Part shown: positions 1 through 12,655 of the stretch, one piece after another
Position numbering within the stretch: position 1 is the first letter of the stretch
How the letters are laid out: every line of letters starts with the position of its first letter
Assembly (NCBI GenBank): GCA_963575645.1
Contig: OY754469.1
Coordinates: 23,392,001 to 23,456,000 of the forward strand
Direction: 5' to 3'
Length of the DNA: 64,000 nucleotides
Source of the DNA: Xanthostigma xanthostigma
Taxonomy: Eukaryota; Arthropoda; Insecta; Raphidioptera; Raphidiidae
The notes under the pieces: generated by a model
Database searches by the model: none
What the model saw: the letters and a program-made list of their open reading frames with translations, nothing else
What the model was told of the DNA's origin: nothing
Program-made: the position numbers and the translations under genes

Positions 1-524
1 TAAAAATTAATTGTTCAGTTTACCTGTAAATTCAAAAAAAAAATAACACACAATTTATGGTGAGATATCAATGCATGTGAAAACGACGAACCTGCAACTA
101 CTTGAAAAAATTATCAGGACTAGGCATTTTTTATTTATAAAATTAGAGATTTGATAAGTTTTGAACGAGTTTCACTCGTTAAACTTGACATTCAATCGAA
201 TAGATATAAGCAGACATTAATCTGATTAGCATTCCGAGTGAATGGGCCGATCACAGTAATAATCCAGTTGTCAATTTGTCTAAACTATTTCTAGTGCCCA
301 ATGAACTGTTCATTTAAAAAATATAAAAATTAGATCACAAACTTAGAAAGTGAATTTTCAGAAAAAGTTGAATAGAAAACTGCCAATCGCACCTAACATT
401 TCTGGATCAGAAAGCGGACATTTGATTAGCTTCAGATTTTATAGTACCTGTACGTACTGTTGACCTTCTGATATTGGACTTTCATTGTAAATGCAGAAAA
501 TGCGAATCCGTCTTTAAGACTTAC
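1..524. other. AT-rich sequence, no gene seen
   Basis: No open frame of note, no RNA gene and no recognised repeat. If the leader at 525 is real, this is the first intron of that minus-strand gene. Confidence 0.4.
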
Positions 525-690
525 CTCTCCACAAGTTACAGCGGCCGCTGTGTCCGCCGCTCGCCTCGCATAGTGTGACCTACATACATTGCCACTAGAA
601 ATAAGCCGAATTTTAAAAGCGTTATCTCATTCGTTATTCAGACATAGACGTACATAGGTAAAACACTTAAAAATAGAGTACGTATCAGTT
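525..690 (-). other. Candidate minus-strand 5' leader exon
   Basis: Read on the minus strand, a GC- and CpG-rich stretch (about 525-600) ends at a consensus donor, GGAGAG|GTAAGT. The only ATG close to it is followed by a stop within twelve codons, so the exon would be untranslated and coding would begin further left, outside the window. A TATAAATA on the minus strand near 711-722 could be a core promoter. The upstream boundary is a guess. Evidence rests on composition and the donor only. Confidence 0.3.
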
Positions 691-1239
691 GTGTTTTTTT
701 TTTTGGTTTGTTTATTTATTTATATCTCGTTTTCATAATCACCCGCCATTTTTTTTATTGGGGGGAGATAATTCGTGACAAAATTTTGTTCAACTGTGAC
801 GTTCTAGGATACCTACATTAAGGATTAAACTAGTGATACAAAGGATAATTTTTTGTACAGTGTTTTTTTTTTTCTGTAAAGGTGCCAACCTTCGAAGTGA
901 TTACAACACGTGAATTAGTGATTATAGTATACGTATAATTGAATACGAATATGCAAACACAGTTTAGGATTTTTTATTTTAATTATCAAATTATGTATTA
1001 AAATTTAAAAGACTGTGCTATAAAGATTAAAAAATTTTTGCAACTGTATGTTCGTATATCACTTTTAATTACGCCAAAATATGCTATAATATTTCTCGGC
1101 AAAATTTAAATAATTGTTTTTATAATCCTCATAAAAATACTGTTTGTTAATTTGAATATCACGCTAACTAAATTGACTTATAATTAAGTTATTGCTACAC
1201 ATTTTACCGGAACTTTTTTATGTATAAGTAGTTATCTAT

Positions 1240-1680
1240 TAAACAAAGTTTTTTCTCCAAAATAGTTTTTTAAGGAGATTTATTTGGTTGAGGAACAATT
1301 GAAAAATAAGCTGTAGCCAACGTTTCGAAAATTATATTTTCATCCTCAGGGCCTATGATCATGCACAGTATTCATTACATTAATATTATTTTGATTTCTA
1401 AATAACAAATAAATACATTACAAATCAGATAAACTAAATATTATAAAACATACCTCAATGCAATTTGAAATGGTAAATTGTGCAATTTGTAATTTAAAAA
1501 TCAAAATAATATTAATGTAATGAATACTGTGCATGTTCATAGGCCCTGAGGATGAAAATATAATTTTCGAAACGTTGGCCACAAGCGATACTTTGGTAAA
1601 GCTTATTTTTCAATTGTTCCTCAACCAAATAAACCTCCTTTTATACATATTTTGGAACAAAACTTCTATTAACAAATAGT
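1240..1680. mobile_element. Fold-back element with hammerhead-like motifs
   Basis: The arms at about 1260-1400 and 1497-1645 are inverted copies of each other, weakening outward to about 1240 and 1680. Each arm holds a CTGAGGA box, a six-base stem (GAAAAT/ATTTTC) and a GAAAC box, on the plus strand at 1546-1573 and on the minus strand at 1322-1349. The outer part reads GGTTGAGGAACAATTGAAAA in the left arm. The left part of a second copy begins near 63580. No protein is encoded. Confidence 0.75.
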
Positions 1681-3137
1681 TTTTTTAATAATAAAATAAA
1701 ATTAGACATTTTCCTACTGTAATATTTGTAGAATATTGATCTGTAAATTCATTCACATAACGACGTTTAGTTTAATGAAAATTTTATAATCAATCATATC
1801 GTATATTAAGAGTCATCTAAGTAGGTACAAGTAAAATTACAAAACTCATAATTTACAAGCGACAATTAATTATGTACGAAAATGTTAGTCTAAAAATGTT
1901 TTATTATCATCAAATGCCAGAATTTTCTGGGTTCGGTACCGATTCAGAATTTTAATTGACTAGTTTTTATTAGTAAATTGAAAGTTCAATTGATAAGTGC
2001 ATACATTAGACCCAGGTCATGTAATATACATGATGTTTTCGATCCACTTATTTTTAATGGGTAGATAATAGTGGCTGCAGATCCAAAGAATTTGGTGTTA
2101 AAACACACGCTCAAAAGTTATATGATAACAGCGGAAAATATATATCTGAATTTTTTACATGATTTGGTTAGTTCTGGTGATAATAAGACTGATTTGTGTG
2201 TTAATAGTGTACATCACTTCTTTTCTAACTCTCGGATATAGTTCATTATTTGTTGGCACATGCTCTTTTAACCCTAAGTCGGTACCATTTTTTTATGAAA
2301 AGTAAAAACAGACATTGACTCATCGTCTATATTCTAATATTCAATTTGTTGACTTGGTGCTAACTTATGTGGAAGTGAACAAAAATTTTCATACAACTTT
2401 TGCTAAGCTGTTTTAGCATTAATGATTTTCTTTTGACCTTTCCTTATCACCGAATAAAAATACTAAAAGTAGAATGAAAAAAAAAAATAAAAATAAAATT
2501 GGCAGTTTTCAAACCCCTAAAATCATCACAGATATTCGAAAGTGGGGGATGTTTATACTCGAGTCAACACACTGCATCAACAACATACAACATCATCGCT
2601 ACTAACTTGACTATTCTTAAGTCCCAATTAAAATTAATTCTGTAAAATATATATATTTCCTACGTTAAAGTCGCCCATATTTTTTACTCAAACTTGTTCT
2701 TACGTACAGCTATTAAAAGTAGATCTTGCAGATGTCTACATACATATTTTAACGTAATTTTATCGAGGCAGTTCTGCACGTGATTGCTTTTATTTTTTCG
2801 TACAGAAAGTGAAACTACTCCGTTGGTAGTATCAGACATGTGGTTGGCGAACAAGTTTTATATACAAGTATATTACATGCGTTTTTAAGAGACATATTAT
2901 ATGCATAAATATATATATATATAGCTATTTATATTTATAATTATGTTTTGACATACAGAGTGTTCTAAAATGACGACCATATTGCACCAAACAGAGTCAA
3001 TAAAATTTTAGCCGTTCAGTTCGACTTCACCCGATATTTTTGTTCACCCCCTTTTATCGTCGCGTAATTATACAGAGCTAATATTGCAATATTTAATTAT
3101 ATCGATATAAACAACAGGTCTTAAGTCTATAATTTAG
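1681..3137. other. AT-rich intergenic DNA, nothing recognised
   Basis: There is a short TA microsatellite near 2910-2925. No exon-like stretch or repeat with internal symmetry was found. Confidence 0.4.
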
Positions 3138-3350
3138 TTTTTGACGTGATAACGTCTTATAAATTGATGAAACACCATCTGCACGCACGAAAAAGTATAA
3201 CGTTCTTAACGTTTCGCCTGACCCTGTGCGTGCAAGCGAGAGCGCAGTATGCTTCGGCCCAAGTTTGACAGCTACTAAAATTTAGGTTATCTATTACGGA
3301 ATACGTTATCACGTAAAACTATCGTCCGTAAACCGACTTTACAGACAACC
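3138..3350 (-). mobile_element. MITE family A, copy 1
   Basis: One of four copies in the window (others at 29714, 43341 and 44884). The outer end carries GGTTGTCTGTAAAGTCGG (seen here as its complement at 3350). Near both ends is an inverted ACGTGATAACGT / ACGTTATCACGT pair. This copy has a private GC-rich centre (GCGAGAGCGCAGTATGC). It is non-coding and was presumably moved by a transposase encoded elsewhere. Confidence 0.75.
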
Positions 3351-4080
3351 ATTTTTTGCATGTTTTTCGAGAATACTTAAGTCTTTTGTATGATGGACGA
3401 AAAAATGGGTTTCCAGAATTTTCATCTGTCTGACTTTTTGTTTGTACTGGAATCATGTGACAATGACTGCATAGATTTTTATGAAACTTTGCACACTATT
3501 AATTGGTTAGTTAAATTTAAAGTACTAGGCGCTATTTTAATCCGACTGCGCTTAAGCTCATGTTACAACCAACATTAATGAGAAAGACGTCGCGGGTAAA
3601 AGCTAATAAGTATACTGTTGTAACCATAGAGATAATATAAGTAGCTAGAGTTTGCTAGTTCGTATGCTTGCCATAAGTAAAAGTGTTTTCAGTTGAGAGA
3701 GAGAGAACGCTGCAGAAAACCCAGAAAACCAGATATTTGTTGACTCAAATCAGCATTGTTTTGTATCATTAGTTACCATAGAGATAAGGAACATTTCTCT
3801 CCGGAATTGCAGACACTTTCACGGCTCACTCGCGTACTCTAATTTAATATCTATATGGTTGTAACAGATTAAAATTTATTCGGATTTAGGTTTGATCCAA
3901 TAGAATATTAATCGTTGAGGGAAAGTTTGGTTGAAGAACAATTTAAAAAGTATCTTTATCTATGTTGCACTCAAAGAAATGTTTTTAAAAAGAAAAACAT
4001 TGAACATTAAGATGAGGTTTATGTATCTAATTTTGAATGCATTATTTTATGACGAGTTGTGACACTATAATAACTAACTA
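3351..4080. other. Intergenic DNA, no gene accepted
   Basis: A 62-codon ATG frame at 3390-3578 has no recognisable motif and no splice context and lies directly beside a MITE. A GA-rich run is near 3698. Nothing else is seen. Confidence 0.4.
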
Positions 4081-4084
4081 TTAG

Positions 4085-4450
4085 TGAGTTTTAACAGTTA
4101 CACGAGTCATAAAAGCATTACAATCGAGATACCTACTACATTTTTTGCACGAGCCTCCTATAAAATGTCTGATTTTCACAGCATAATAAGTGTAATTGTA
4201 ATATTTTTGACAGTTCACGTTCGGCCATATTAGTATTTGTGTGAATTGTTCCGTGCCAACTTTGCTTCTCTGTCGCATATGCATTTAAATGGCAATTGAC
4301 AGAGATACACTATTGGATTGGTAAAATCGAATCGCTTTTGTTTTACTTTACGTACTAGTATGTACTAGAATGATCATGCACCAGCATAAAGGACCATTTT
4401 ACTACCGCTATGCAGGAATGAAAGCTGTTATTTTATAGGTCGTGCAAAAA
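4085..4450 (+). repeat. Dispersed repeat family B, copy 1
   Basis: This stretch matches two adjacent copies at 53385-53700 and 53760-54080. Shared blocks include CGAGATAC..CTAC, TTTTTTGCAC, TGACAGTTCACGTTCG-like sequence, TTTAAATGGCAA and ATTGGATTGGTAAA. Frames in the copies do not agree, so it is non-coding. Confidence 0.6.
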
Positions 4451-5302
4451 AAATGTTGTTGTAATGTTTCCAATATGCACATAATGGACTATAAAGATTT
4501 CTAAAAAGTGATACTTTTTAATTCACAATTGGAATGAAGATTCACACCATTAATAAATTATTAACGTCCATAAAATACGAAACAAATCGTGCACAGACAA
4601 TATTTGAACATCCGGTAAAGTCGTTTAATATAAATATATATAAGCAAAACTTGAGAGTGTACTATCGATTGTAGAAAGTTGTATTATAACAATATCGTTA
4701 ATATTCACTTTCAAAATCTCCAGAACTCATTTTTTAACGGTTAATATTTCATCATCAGCGTCATCTGCATAATGGTAACAATTTGCTGGCCGAGTACCTA
4801 CTTGTGCACACACGTCATAAATTATGTGGTCTAAATTATAGACTGCGTTAATTTTAGTATTACATAAGACAAACCGGCTCGTCTTTCTAATGAGTCATTA
4901 TATTTTATTTCCGGTTTAAAATCAATACATTAGTGAAAATAATTTTAGAATAAATATCGGAAAATTTATGAAGAGTTAAATATTATTTTAAAACGCCGTC
5001 ATATTTTAAACTTTTTAAATCTCTGTTGTACCGAACTAAGTCTTCGTGTGTTTCGGAAGTGACACAAAGCTCCGAGTCAGCCATATTGATTCTCTTGCGC
5101 AAATGTCAAAATATATTGAGGTTATGTTATAACTATCACTGTTTTCGATAGTGGATGTAAATTTTACATATCTTATAAATACAGTGCAATCACTGTTTTT
5201 CTGCCATAACGCGTTTTTGTTATACACCAACGAATAATACCAAGAAAATCAGCTGAGCATTATTACCCACGAGCAGCAGTGGGTCGGTGATGATTTTATC
5301 AT

Positions 5303-5426
5303 CAACGAAACGAAACCGTTTGCTGTGCTACGTCAACTAGTTGATCAATTAGTTGATTTTATTAACTAGTTTACAACAAAGAACGCTAGTGTTGTGACTC
5401 GTTTATCGGTTTCGTTTCGTTTGTTG
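5303..5426. repeat. Short inverted repeat (AACGAAACGAAACC)
   Basis: CAACGAAACGAAACCG at 5303-5318 is inverted at 5407-5426, enclosing two further ACTAGTT/AACTAGT palindromes. This is probably a small MITE. Confidence 0.5.
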
Positions 5427-7506
5427 CGTTTTGTTATCAATAGATGAAGTACTTTAAATCGTCAATTAGTTAATTTTATATTGACAGTTAATTTTACTAG
5501 TTCGTTGAATACACGCCTACCACTACCCGCATGTATTACTACACTATATAGATTTTGTATCTTAACCCTATATTTCTTGCTGCTATTCTTGTGCAAAATT
5601 CTATAAAATTATAAGAGAAACGACTCGACTTTTCACCTAAGAAAAATTTATCTGCTTATTAGATCTCAAATCGAATCAAAAACGTAAAACGTTAAACTTG
5701 GGAGTTAATTTTAGAGCCTCAGATTTATCTGTGTGTTAGGAATAGTAAACGGTGCGAGCATTATTTAAAAGATGATAATTCAATAATGTGTATGTTACTA
5801 GGAAATGAAATACGCGATCATCATTTCTCTTAAAGCAATTCAACAACAACATGCTGTACAGATGGCATTTAACCTTTTTGTCGTCACGCGCGAGCAGTTA
5901 AATCTAATTAATACTGTTGTTAGTTAAGTTAAATGCGAAGTAGTTTAAATATTACGAAAAGATGAAGATTAAACAATTAAAAGAGAGAATATTTTTTTAG
6001 TTTCATATAAAACTGACAATTTGAATTGTCCCTAATACCGATCTATTTAAAACGTAATATTTATACTAGCTTTCATCCGGGATTTTGTCAACGTGAATAA
6101 ATTTTTTCTTCCCTAAGGAATTAATCCTAAGCAGAAAAAATGGTTACAGAATCGCATCTACGGTACCGATTTTAAAAAAACTTTTCAGTTCTAAGTAGTG
6201 TTTAAAACATTAATAAACTGTAAACTTTTAGTTAACGTCTGATTAGTACTCTTCAATAAATTGGTCGATAATTTTATTTATTGATTAAAACTTTATTACG
6301 GACAAAATATATGTTCGTTTAGTTTATAAATTTAGTTTACTTTGATTTAAAAATAAAGAAGAGTTACTTCTTACCACAACAGTTTTATTAGCGCATGTAC
6401 ACTTCGGGATCTATGCTCTCATCTTCAGCAAACATTAAACTAGTTTAGTTTTGTTTATTTTTGTATTAGTGCTAATAATCCTAAGATTGAAGTACTATTT
6501 TTTTCTCTAAAATAAAAAAATAAAAATAAAAGTTGAACCTGAAAATTAAAAAAAACGCGTAAAATATTTCGTCAATTTTGATTGTCGTATTACCCATTAA
6601 AAACAATATTGTTGTAACTTGAGAACAACGAAAAAATTTTAACCAAGCATAGCCTAAAGCATGACCAGGTAATATATGAAAATCGGTTCAGTAGTTTTCA
6701 AGCTATAAGTGCACAAACAAATAGACAGACAAACAAAGAGAAAGAGGAAGATATAGTGAAATACATTAGGTTTTATAAGACTAGGATTGATTAACCAAAA
6801 ACAACTGAAAAGGTAGAAAAGTCCTATAAGCGTTTGCTGGATTTCAACTCCGGATCAACCCTAAAATTGCTTATTAATTTTTTTAAGTCTTTGTTGACAC
6901 GAAAAAAATGAAAATACGATAGAGAATTTTCTCCAGATCCGTCTTGGCTTTCCATAGTGCAGTATTGTCATCATCTGGTGGATGATTTTGCTCTTTTAAC
7001 AGTTAAAATTAATAGCGCTTATCTGTCAGTGTAAGAATTTATAGTAGGTATTTTCTTAATTTTTTGCCACTTTCTAACAAATTTATGCAAAAAATAAGAT
7101 AGAAATCTAACAGCGCTGTTAATTTTAATATTGACGATACAGAATATCGCCATAATTTTTAGTAACGTGTGAAATTGAGGAATATTAAAATAAACCTACC
7201 TTTTTTCAAATTAATTATTTCTTGACGTGTCAATAATAATATAAACATGCAGTTAGAAGAAGGATAATTGTTGTAATCATAATTAATGTTAATAACGCCA
7301 TTTTCATATATCTATTTTGCATAATTCTATACTAATAATTAATTATTTGAGTGCAAATTGCTAATTATTTTTTAAAATGAGATAATTATTTATGAAATTG
7401 AAAAAAAATATTATTAGTAAACTGAACCCAATTAAGTTAAATCCTCTTTAGAGATCTTTTCTAAATATAGTTATTTTAATGTATATATTTTTTTGTTTGA
7501 TTTCAG
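5427..7506. other. Region upstream of the secreted-protein gene
   Basis: The non-coding first exon implied by the acceptor at 7505-7506 should lie here or further left, but no donor stands out. A dispersed-repeat stretch at 6560-6790 contains CGGTTCAGTAGTTTTCAAG, ACAGACAAAC and a CTAGGATTG end typical of insect LINE/SINE tails. At 6230-6290 is a fragment related to the edge of the 50.25 kb and 37.6 kb elements (TTGGTCGATAATTTTATT). Confidence 0.4.
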
Positions 7507-7510
7507 AAAT

Positions 7511-7639
7511 ATGAGGCAGCAACCTTGGACGTGTTACGCCCTTTTGGGCCTTGTTTTATGTAACGTAGTCCTCTCATCACCAATAGTTAAAAGACAAATT
7601 AATTTATCACAATTTTCTCGATTTAATCCAGCTGATTTG
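7511..7639 (+). CDS. Coding exon 1: signal peptide and Lys-Arg site
   Basis: The exon encodes 43 residues from ATG to a donor (TTG|GTAAGA). The N-terminus is a typical signal peptide: polar residues 1-7, a hydrophobic core at about 8-21 (CYALLGLVLCNVVL), then Ser-Ser-Pro where signal peptidase would be expected to cut. Four residues later comes Lys27-Arg28 followed by Gln29, a pattern typical of prohormone cleavage that can leave a pyroglutamate end. The start is chosen because it is the first ATG after an AG acceptor and gives the signal peptide directly. The product should enter the secretory pathway. The function is unknown. Confidence 0.75.
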
Positions 7640-8820
7640 GTAAGAAGTCTAATTTTAACTGTTTAATTGAAATGTGAAACTTATTTCAAATGTTCGGTTC
7701 ACTGCGATAATTTTCATTCAATGTTTATTTTGACAAGATTGTGAAATTGCAAACACTATTTCCAAATTTAAGTTTTACAGATTGCTACACAAAATTTTAA
7801 ATAATCTGCGTGTAATTTCTCAATGAAATTGATATATTAACTAAAACTCGGTTCTTTGTTATAATTTGATATTCTGTGTTGATATTAGCAATAATTTATC
7901 AAACCTAATAAGTGCATAATTAAAATTCATTTAACATACTAATATAACAAATACATTATATTGCAACAGAAATCGAGGAGCTCCTAAAACTCAACCTCGT
8001 CTCTTTGCTTTTTGTTCTATTTTGCTCAACTTTCACGTGGTGTATAAATAATAGGAATAATTAAATAATTTAGACTAGACACATTTTAAATGCGTGTTGA
8101 ACATATTGGCATAAAAGTTTGTAAGATTATCCATGAATATAAAATATTTTAACTTAAATTTTAAAGATATGAACCTACAAAATTTTTAAGAATCTGCCCA
8201 TTTTAATACGTCAATTTAAAAGAGAGTAACTAATATTCTACAGGTGTTACTCCTTCATGATACAAATTTGTACAATTTACATATTGCGCAAGATTACACA
8301 TAATATATTAGAATTATATGAATTTAGTTGATTTAAGTGAAAGTTTAATCAACTTTTATTTAATAAATAACTCTTAGATTCTATATTATTTATTCCGAAG
8401 TAGTTTAAAAATATTAGCAAAATAAATTGATTTGTAAATTATAATAATTATTAAAAGTGAATACTTATTCTGACCCTAATTATAAATTTGGTCAAGACAT
8501 ATTTCCATAAATAAACCTTGTAAATATATTTTCAGACAATAGTAAAATATTCTTTACCTTCAATTCAGTTAATTTTCATTGTTATAAAATGAAATATATT
8601 TGTCAAAAATATCTAAGGATGGTAAATGATAGCGGGAAAGTTACCAATATCATTATAATGGACGTGAAACCAGAAAAATATTTATGGATATTGAAAGAAA
8701 TCTGGTTTTATAAGTAAAATAATAATAATAAAAGATAACCGGTCGCTTTGTCTACAGTAAGCCAAACGCTAGAAGCTTTGATGGACAAATTCTGCCAGCA
8801 CACACTGCATCCAGAACTTA

Positions 8821-8980
8821 TGTTTGTTCCAAGCAGCCAGAGAACGGTAACAGAACCGTCAGCATCTTGCGCTAAAACGAAACAGTTTATATCGATTTTT
8901 GAGCTACTGCGCATGACAGTATTGCGCAGTAACAAGACTGTGGCGGTTCTGTTACCGTTCTCTGGCTGCTTGGAACAAAC
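8821..8980. repeat. Intronic fold-back, 38-base arms
   Basis: Left arm 8821-8858 (starting TGTTTGTTCCAAGCAGCC) is inverted almost perfectly at 8943-8980, with an 84-base loop. It lies in the first coding intron and is more GC-rich than its flanks. Overlapping open frames on both strands (8708-9023) are produced by the symmetry. Confidence 0.75.
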
Positions 8981-11900
8981 CTACAGTATGTTAAGAAAAG
9001 AAAAAACACAAGCAGTTTGTTGAATATTAGAGGTAGCGCTATCTATCGGATGGAATACTATACTCATTTTGTTTTTTAAAGACGCTTCTAAAAACATGTC
9101 TTTAATATTTAGACACACATTAAAATCATTCCTTATCAAAATGTAGTAATTTATATATGTTATGCAAGATATTAGTCCAGCAAATTGTAGCAAAATTAAC
9201 AAAAACATATAGGTAATTTATTAATTTAACTTTGCATCAATTGAAAGTTAGCTTACAGAGGAAAAGACGCTTGAAGTATGTTCATTTCCATAATTTTTAA
9301 AAATTTCATCCACAAATACGAATTTTTGTATCAGTATTAATTTTAGAAAAAATGTTAATTATGTATACAAAATTTTCCTATTCAAACGTTTATTGAAACT
9401 TTTCCATATTTAAACTTTTCCATTGGCGCATTTCAGGAGCTAATATGAATCCGTTTATTACATTTGCGTCTAGATTTGAGAGTGTCCTTAAAATTATGTT
9501 GTTTGATTTTACTATCACTTTCTGTATAACATAGGTACTTGACCTCGCTAAGCATATATTTATATAAAATGGTTGCCCTAGAACTGTCAATTGTAAAAAT
9601 GTGCAGACAGCTAGCCGGCTGATATTAGATCAACTTCACAAAAATTGTTCTAGGACAGTTGAAGTAAAAATATATTAATGGCTTAACCATAGTAATTCTA
9701 ATAACCCCAAAATAATCAACTTGTCCGTCAGTGGCTGAGAATCGTTCTTCAAATATTTACCAATCTACATTCCACAGAGCTAGTCTCGCTCGGATGCTTT
9801 GAGTTGTATCGTATATATTCCAAACCATTGATCCAGATTACATAATTTTGGAAGCTTAGTGTGACTGGAAATGCGCCGACCTGTATCTTGTTACTAAAGT
9901 CATGCTTTTCTAAATACCCTTAAATCATTTTTATGTATATTATAATATACTTTTCTCGTAGATTCATTCATAAGCAAAAGTTAATTACGTATTTACTAAA
10001 GTTTAACTTCCATAAATATTTTAATAGTTTACTGTATAGTCACCGTTTTAAGTGAAATTATTCGCCTAAATGCCGAACAAATGCAATTTCTGTAGACTTT
10101 GTAAACAGAGAACCAAGCTATGCAATGTTTTAACCTCAAATTACCTTAATTAGGAGATTATACTGAGCATGAAATAAGTTAAACTGATTTAATCTTAAGA
10201 ATATTCTTCATGTGTATCAACGCCCTTAAGTAATATTTAACTCTAAAATTACAACATTTATTTTCATTTTACTAAACATGGGGTTATGTAATAATTGCAT
10301 GTATAATTCCTTTTAGCTCATTACTTCGTAACATATTAAAAAAATAATTTCACCTTTGTTTTTCTAAGTTTTTTTACTTCGCAATTTTGTAGGTATGAGG
10401 ACTAACATATTGTTAATATTATATACATATTAATATACCATTTTATATATTCTCATACATCTTCAGGGTATTCAAAGTCTTTCCGGTGTTATTGTTATTT
10501 TATTTTTAACTTATGAATTACAATTAGAACTGCGTGCGAAATTATTGCATAATGCATTTCCTTTTGAACGATTTTTTTCTTCATTAACATACTTTTACTC
10601 AGTGGCAGTTCGTGATTTTTCTAAATAAAATAAGTGTTAGTATTAATATCGATAATCGATATTTTAGGAATACAAATAATAACAATATCGTAAATGATCT
10701 GCTGCCCAATTTATAGGGTAGGTTGTATTTACGAACCGTTCTTAAAATACATCTTTTAAGTTGTAGTGTAGCACCTCAAGCTATATATTTCAAATTAAAA
10801 GTACAGAACGTTTACAAAGCTCGAGTAGAACTATTGAAGGTGATTGAAAGTAAAAGTACATTATGGTTAAATGATCACTTATTATCAAATGTGTAGATCT
10901 AAAACATTGCACTAGGGACTAGGGAGAAGAAAACGTTAACATACGTATTTGTAAATTTAAATTAACTTTTAGATTAATCATCGTGATAAAATATGTTTAA
11001 TTTATAATTCAGTTTTTAAAAATATTGTACAGGGGTGGCATGCGACACAATTTTACTGGCACTTGAACGATTCGCACGAATAGCGTGAAAGAGACTAAAC
11101 AACTGTTCCTGTCTCTTTTACAATTATACACACACTGCTCTAACAATGTATTAGAAGTTTGTCTTTCTTTATAACTATCAATAACCTACCCGTCGCAGCG
11201 CCGTCAGAAATATTTTTAATGCTTGCAAACATAAAAAGTTTGCTACCTAGTACTTTAACTAGGTCAAAAATATGTAATGTAACAATATAAGTAAAATATT
11301 TCGGTCTTATATTTTTCCTCTTAATTACAAATAAAAATTAATAAAATGTATTTATTTCAAACGAATAAATTTAGGGACCATTTATGATGACGTCAAGGGT
11401 AGAAATGTATAATAATAGGATTAAGATCTTCCAAAAGTTCGGATGCGCCCCGGCATATCTGCGTCCACGGTTTTTTTCTTTATAATAATAAACCCTGGAT
11501 CGAGGGGGAGGGGGTCAACCGGGGCACCTGCCCCGGGTGGCATTTTTAGGGGGCGCCAAAATCATAATATAATATTATGGTTGAAAACTGTCATTTTTCC
11601 AATTTACTCAAATTTATTAAAGGGTTCTTATTGTCTCGTTCGCGAAAAATGTCAACCATTTATATATACATACTATACATATTTGTGAGTTTTTTTAAGT
11701 AATTTATCTCAAACGCTGGAGAAAGGGGGCGCCATTATCAAGTTTCTGCCCCGGTTAGAAAAAATCGTAGATCCGGGGCTGATAATAATAACTATGTTTG
11801 AACAACGCACTAACAAAATATCTGATTAATTTAAGAATTGTGAAAAAAGTTTATAAAACTTACTAACTTGTACGTTCATAAACGTCTTAATAGATTCTCA

Positions 11901-12185
11901 AATAATAAATATAATATAAATATAAACCTATCGATTATTATGCATTGTCACTTACACTACGATAATCGTCTTATGAAAATACGTTAACAGCATTTTAATG
12001 CATTGAAAGTTTTACTTGAATAAAAGAACACACTTCTTTATACTTATATTCTACGGATTATAACGGTTATAGGTTTTTTATTATCTCTATAAAGTCTGAA
12101 CACATTTTTCTTTGGTTGATGGGACTTATTTATTGTATATATCTTCATAGTATAGGCATTTTAGAAGAAAAATAGTCAAATAGGA
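8981..12185. other. Remainder of intron 1
   Basis: AT-rich intronic DNA. A GC-rich dispersed-repeat fragment lies at 11440-11785 (separate entry). No other exon or RNA gene is seen. Confidence 0.4.
11440..11785 (+). repeat. GC-rich dispersed repeat (GGGGGCGCC / CTGCCCCGG)
   Basis: Blocks such as ACCTGCCCCGGGTGGC, AGGGGGCGCCAAA and TTTCTGCCCCGG stand out from the AT-rich intron. A related end is at 17780-18050 (TAGGGGGCCCG, CTTGCCCCGGGGCCCC). It is probably a transposon fragment. The open frame across it has no family signature. Confidence 0.45.
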
Positions 12186-12269
12186 AAAAATAATTAAAGT
12201 ACTGTAGATTTTTTTACAATGAACTCTCAAAAATTCATTGTCAAAAAATCTGCAGTACTTTAATTATTT
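12186..12269. repeat. Near-perfect intronic hairpin
   Basis: Arms of about 35 bases (12186-12220 and 12235-12269) enclose a 14-base loop. The arms read AATAATTAAAGTACTG and its complement with one or two mismatches. It lies about 270 bases before exon 2. Most likely a minimal MITE; it would fold in the pre-mRNA. Confidence 0.75.
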
Positions 12270-12541
12270 CTACTTTAAAGTCTAAATTGCCTGAATTATC
12301 ACCATATTTCTTAACATACGTCATGTACATTACTCATTTATCATTCCAATTAACATCGACTGTAAGACGAAAAAACTAACCACTATCTAATTACTAACTT
12401 AAGCTTAACTAATAATTTAATTTATATTGACATTAGTATATTGAAAATGACTTTAATTTGAATATAGACATGTTTTAATTGTTTCTTTAAATTTAAAATT
12501 TATTGAAGCATTTGAACTGTCAATTATATTTTAATTTTCAG

Positions 12542-12655
12542 AACGAAGGACTCGAAGATAATAGCAATGAACGTGACAAAAGATTAGTTGATCCTTCACC
12601 TCTTATTGAAACGAAAAATAATGCGAAGAATGCTGTACTTGGGCTTGTTTTTGGG
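12542..12655 (+). CDS. Coding exon 2: acidic linker with RDKR site
   Basis: The exon is 114 nucleotides, phase 0 at both ends, with a strong acceptor (TTAATTTTCAG) and a donor GGG|GTACCT. It encodes 38 residues. The first dozen are acidic and Asn-rich (NEGLEDNSNE), followed by Arg54-Asp-Lys-Arg57, a match to the furin consensus RXKR. The following segment, LVDPSPLIETKNNAKNAV, leads into a short hydrophobic patch. With Lys27-Arg28 of exon 1, the RDKR site would bracket a 25-residue peptide (29-53). The preceding intron is about 4.9 kb and holds two fold-backs, at 8821-8980 and 12186-12269. Confidence 0.75.

Noticed and set aside
3390-3578. 62-codon ATG frame next to a MITE
   Set aside because: No recognisable motif, no donor at its end and no homologous copy in the window.
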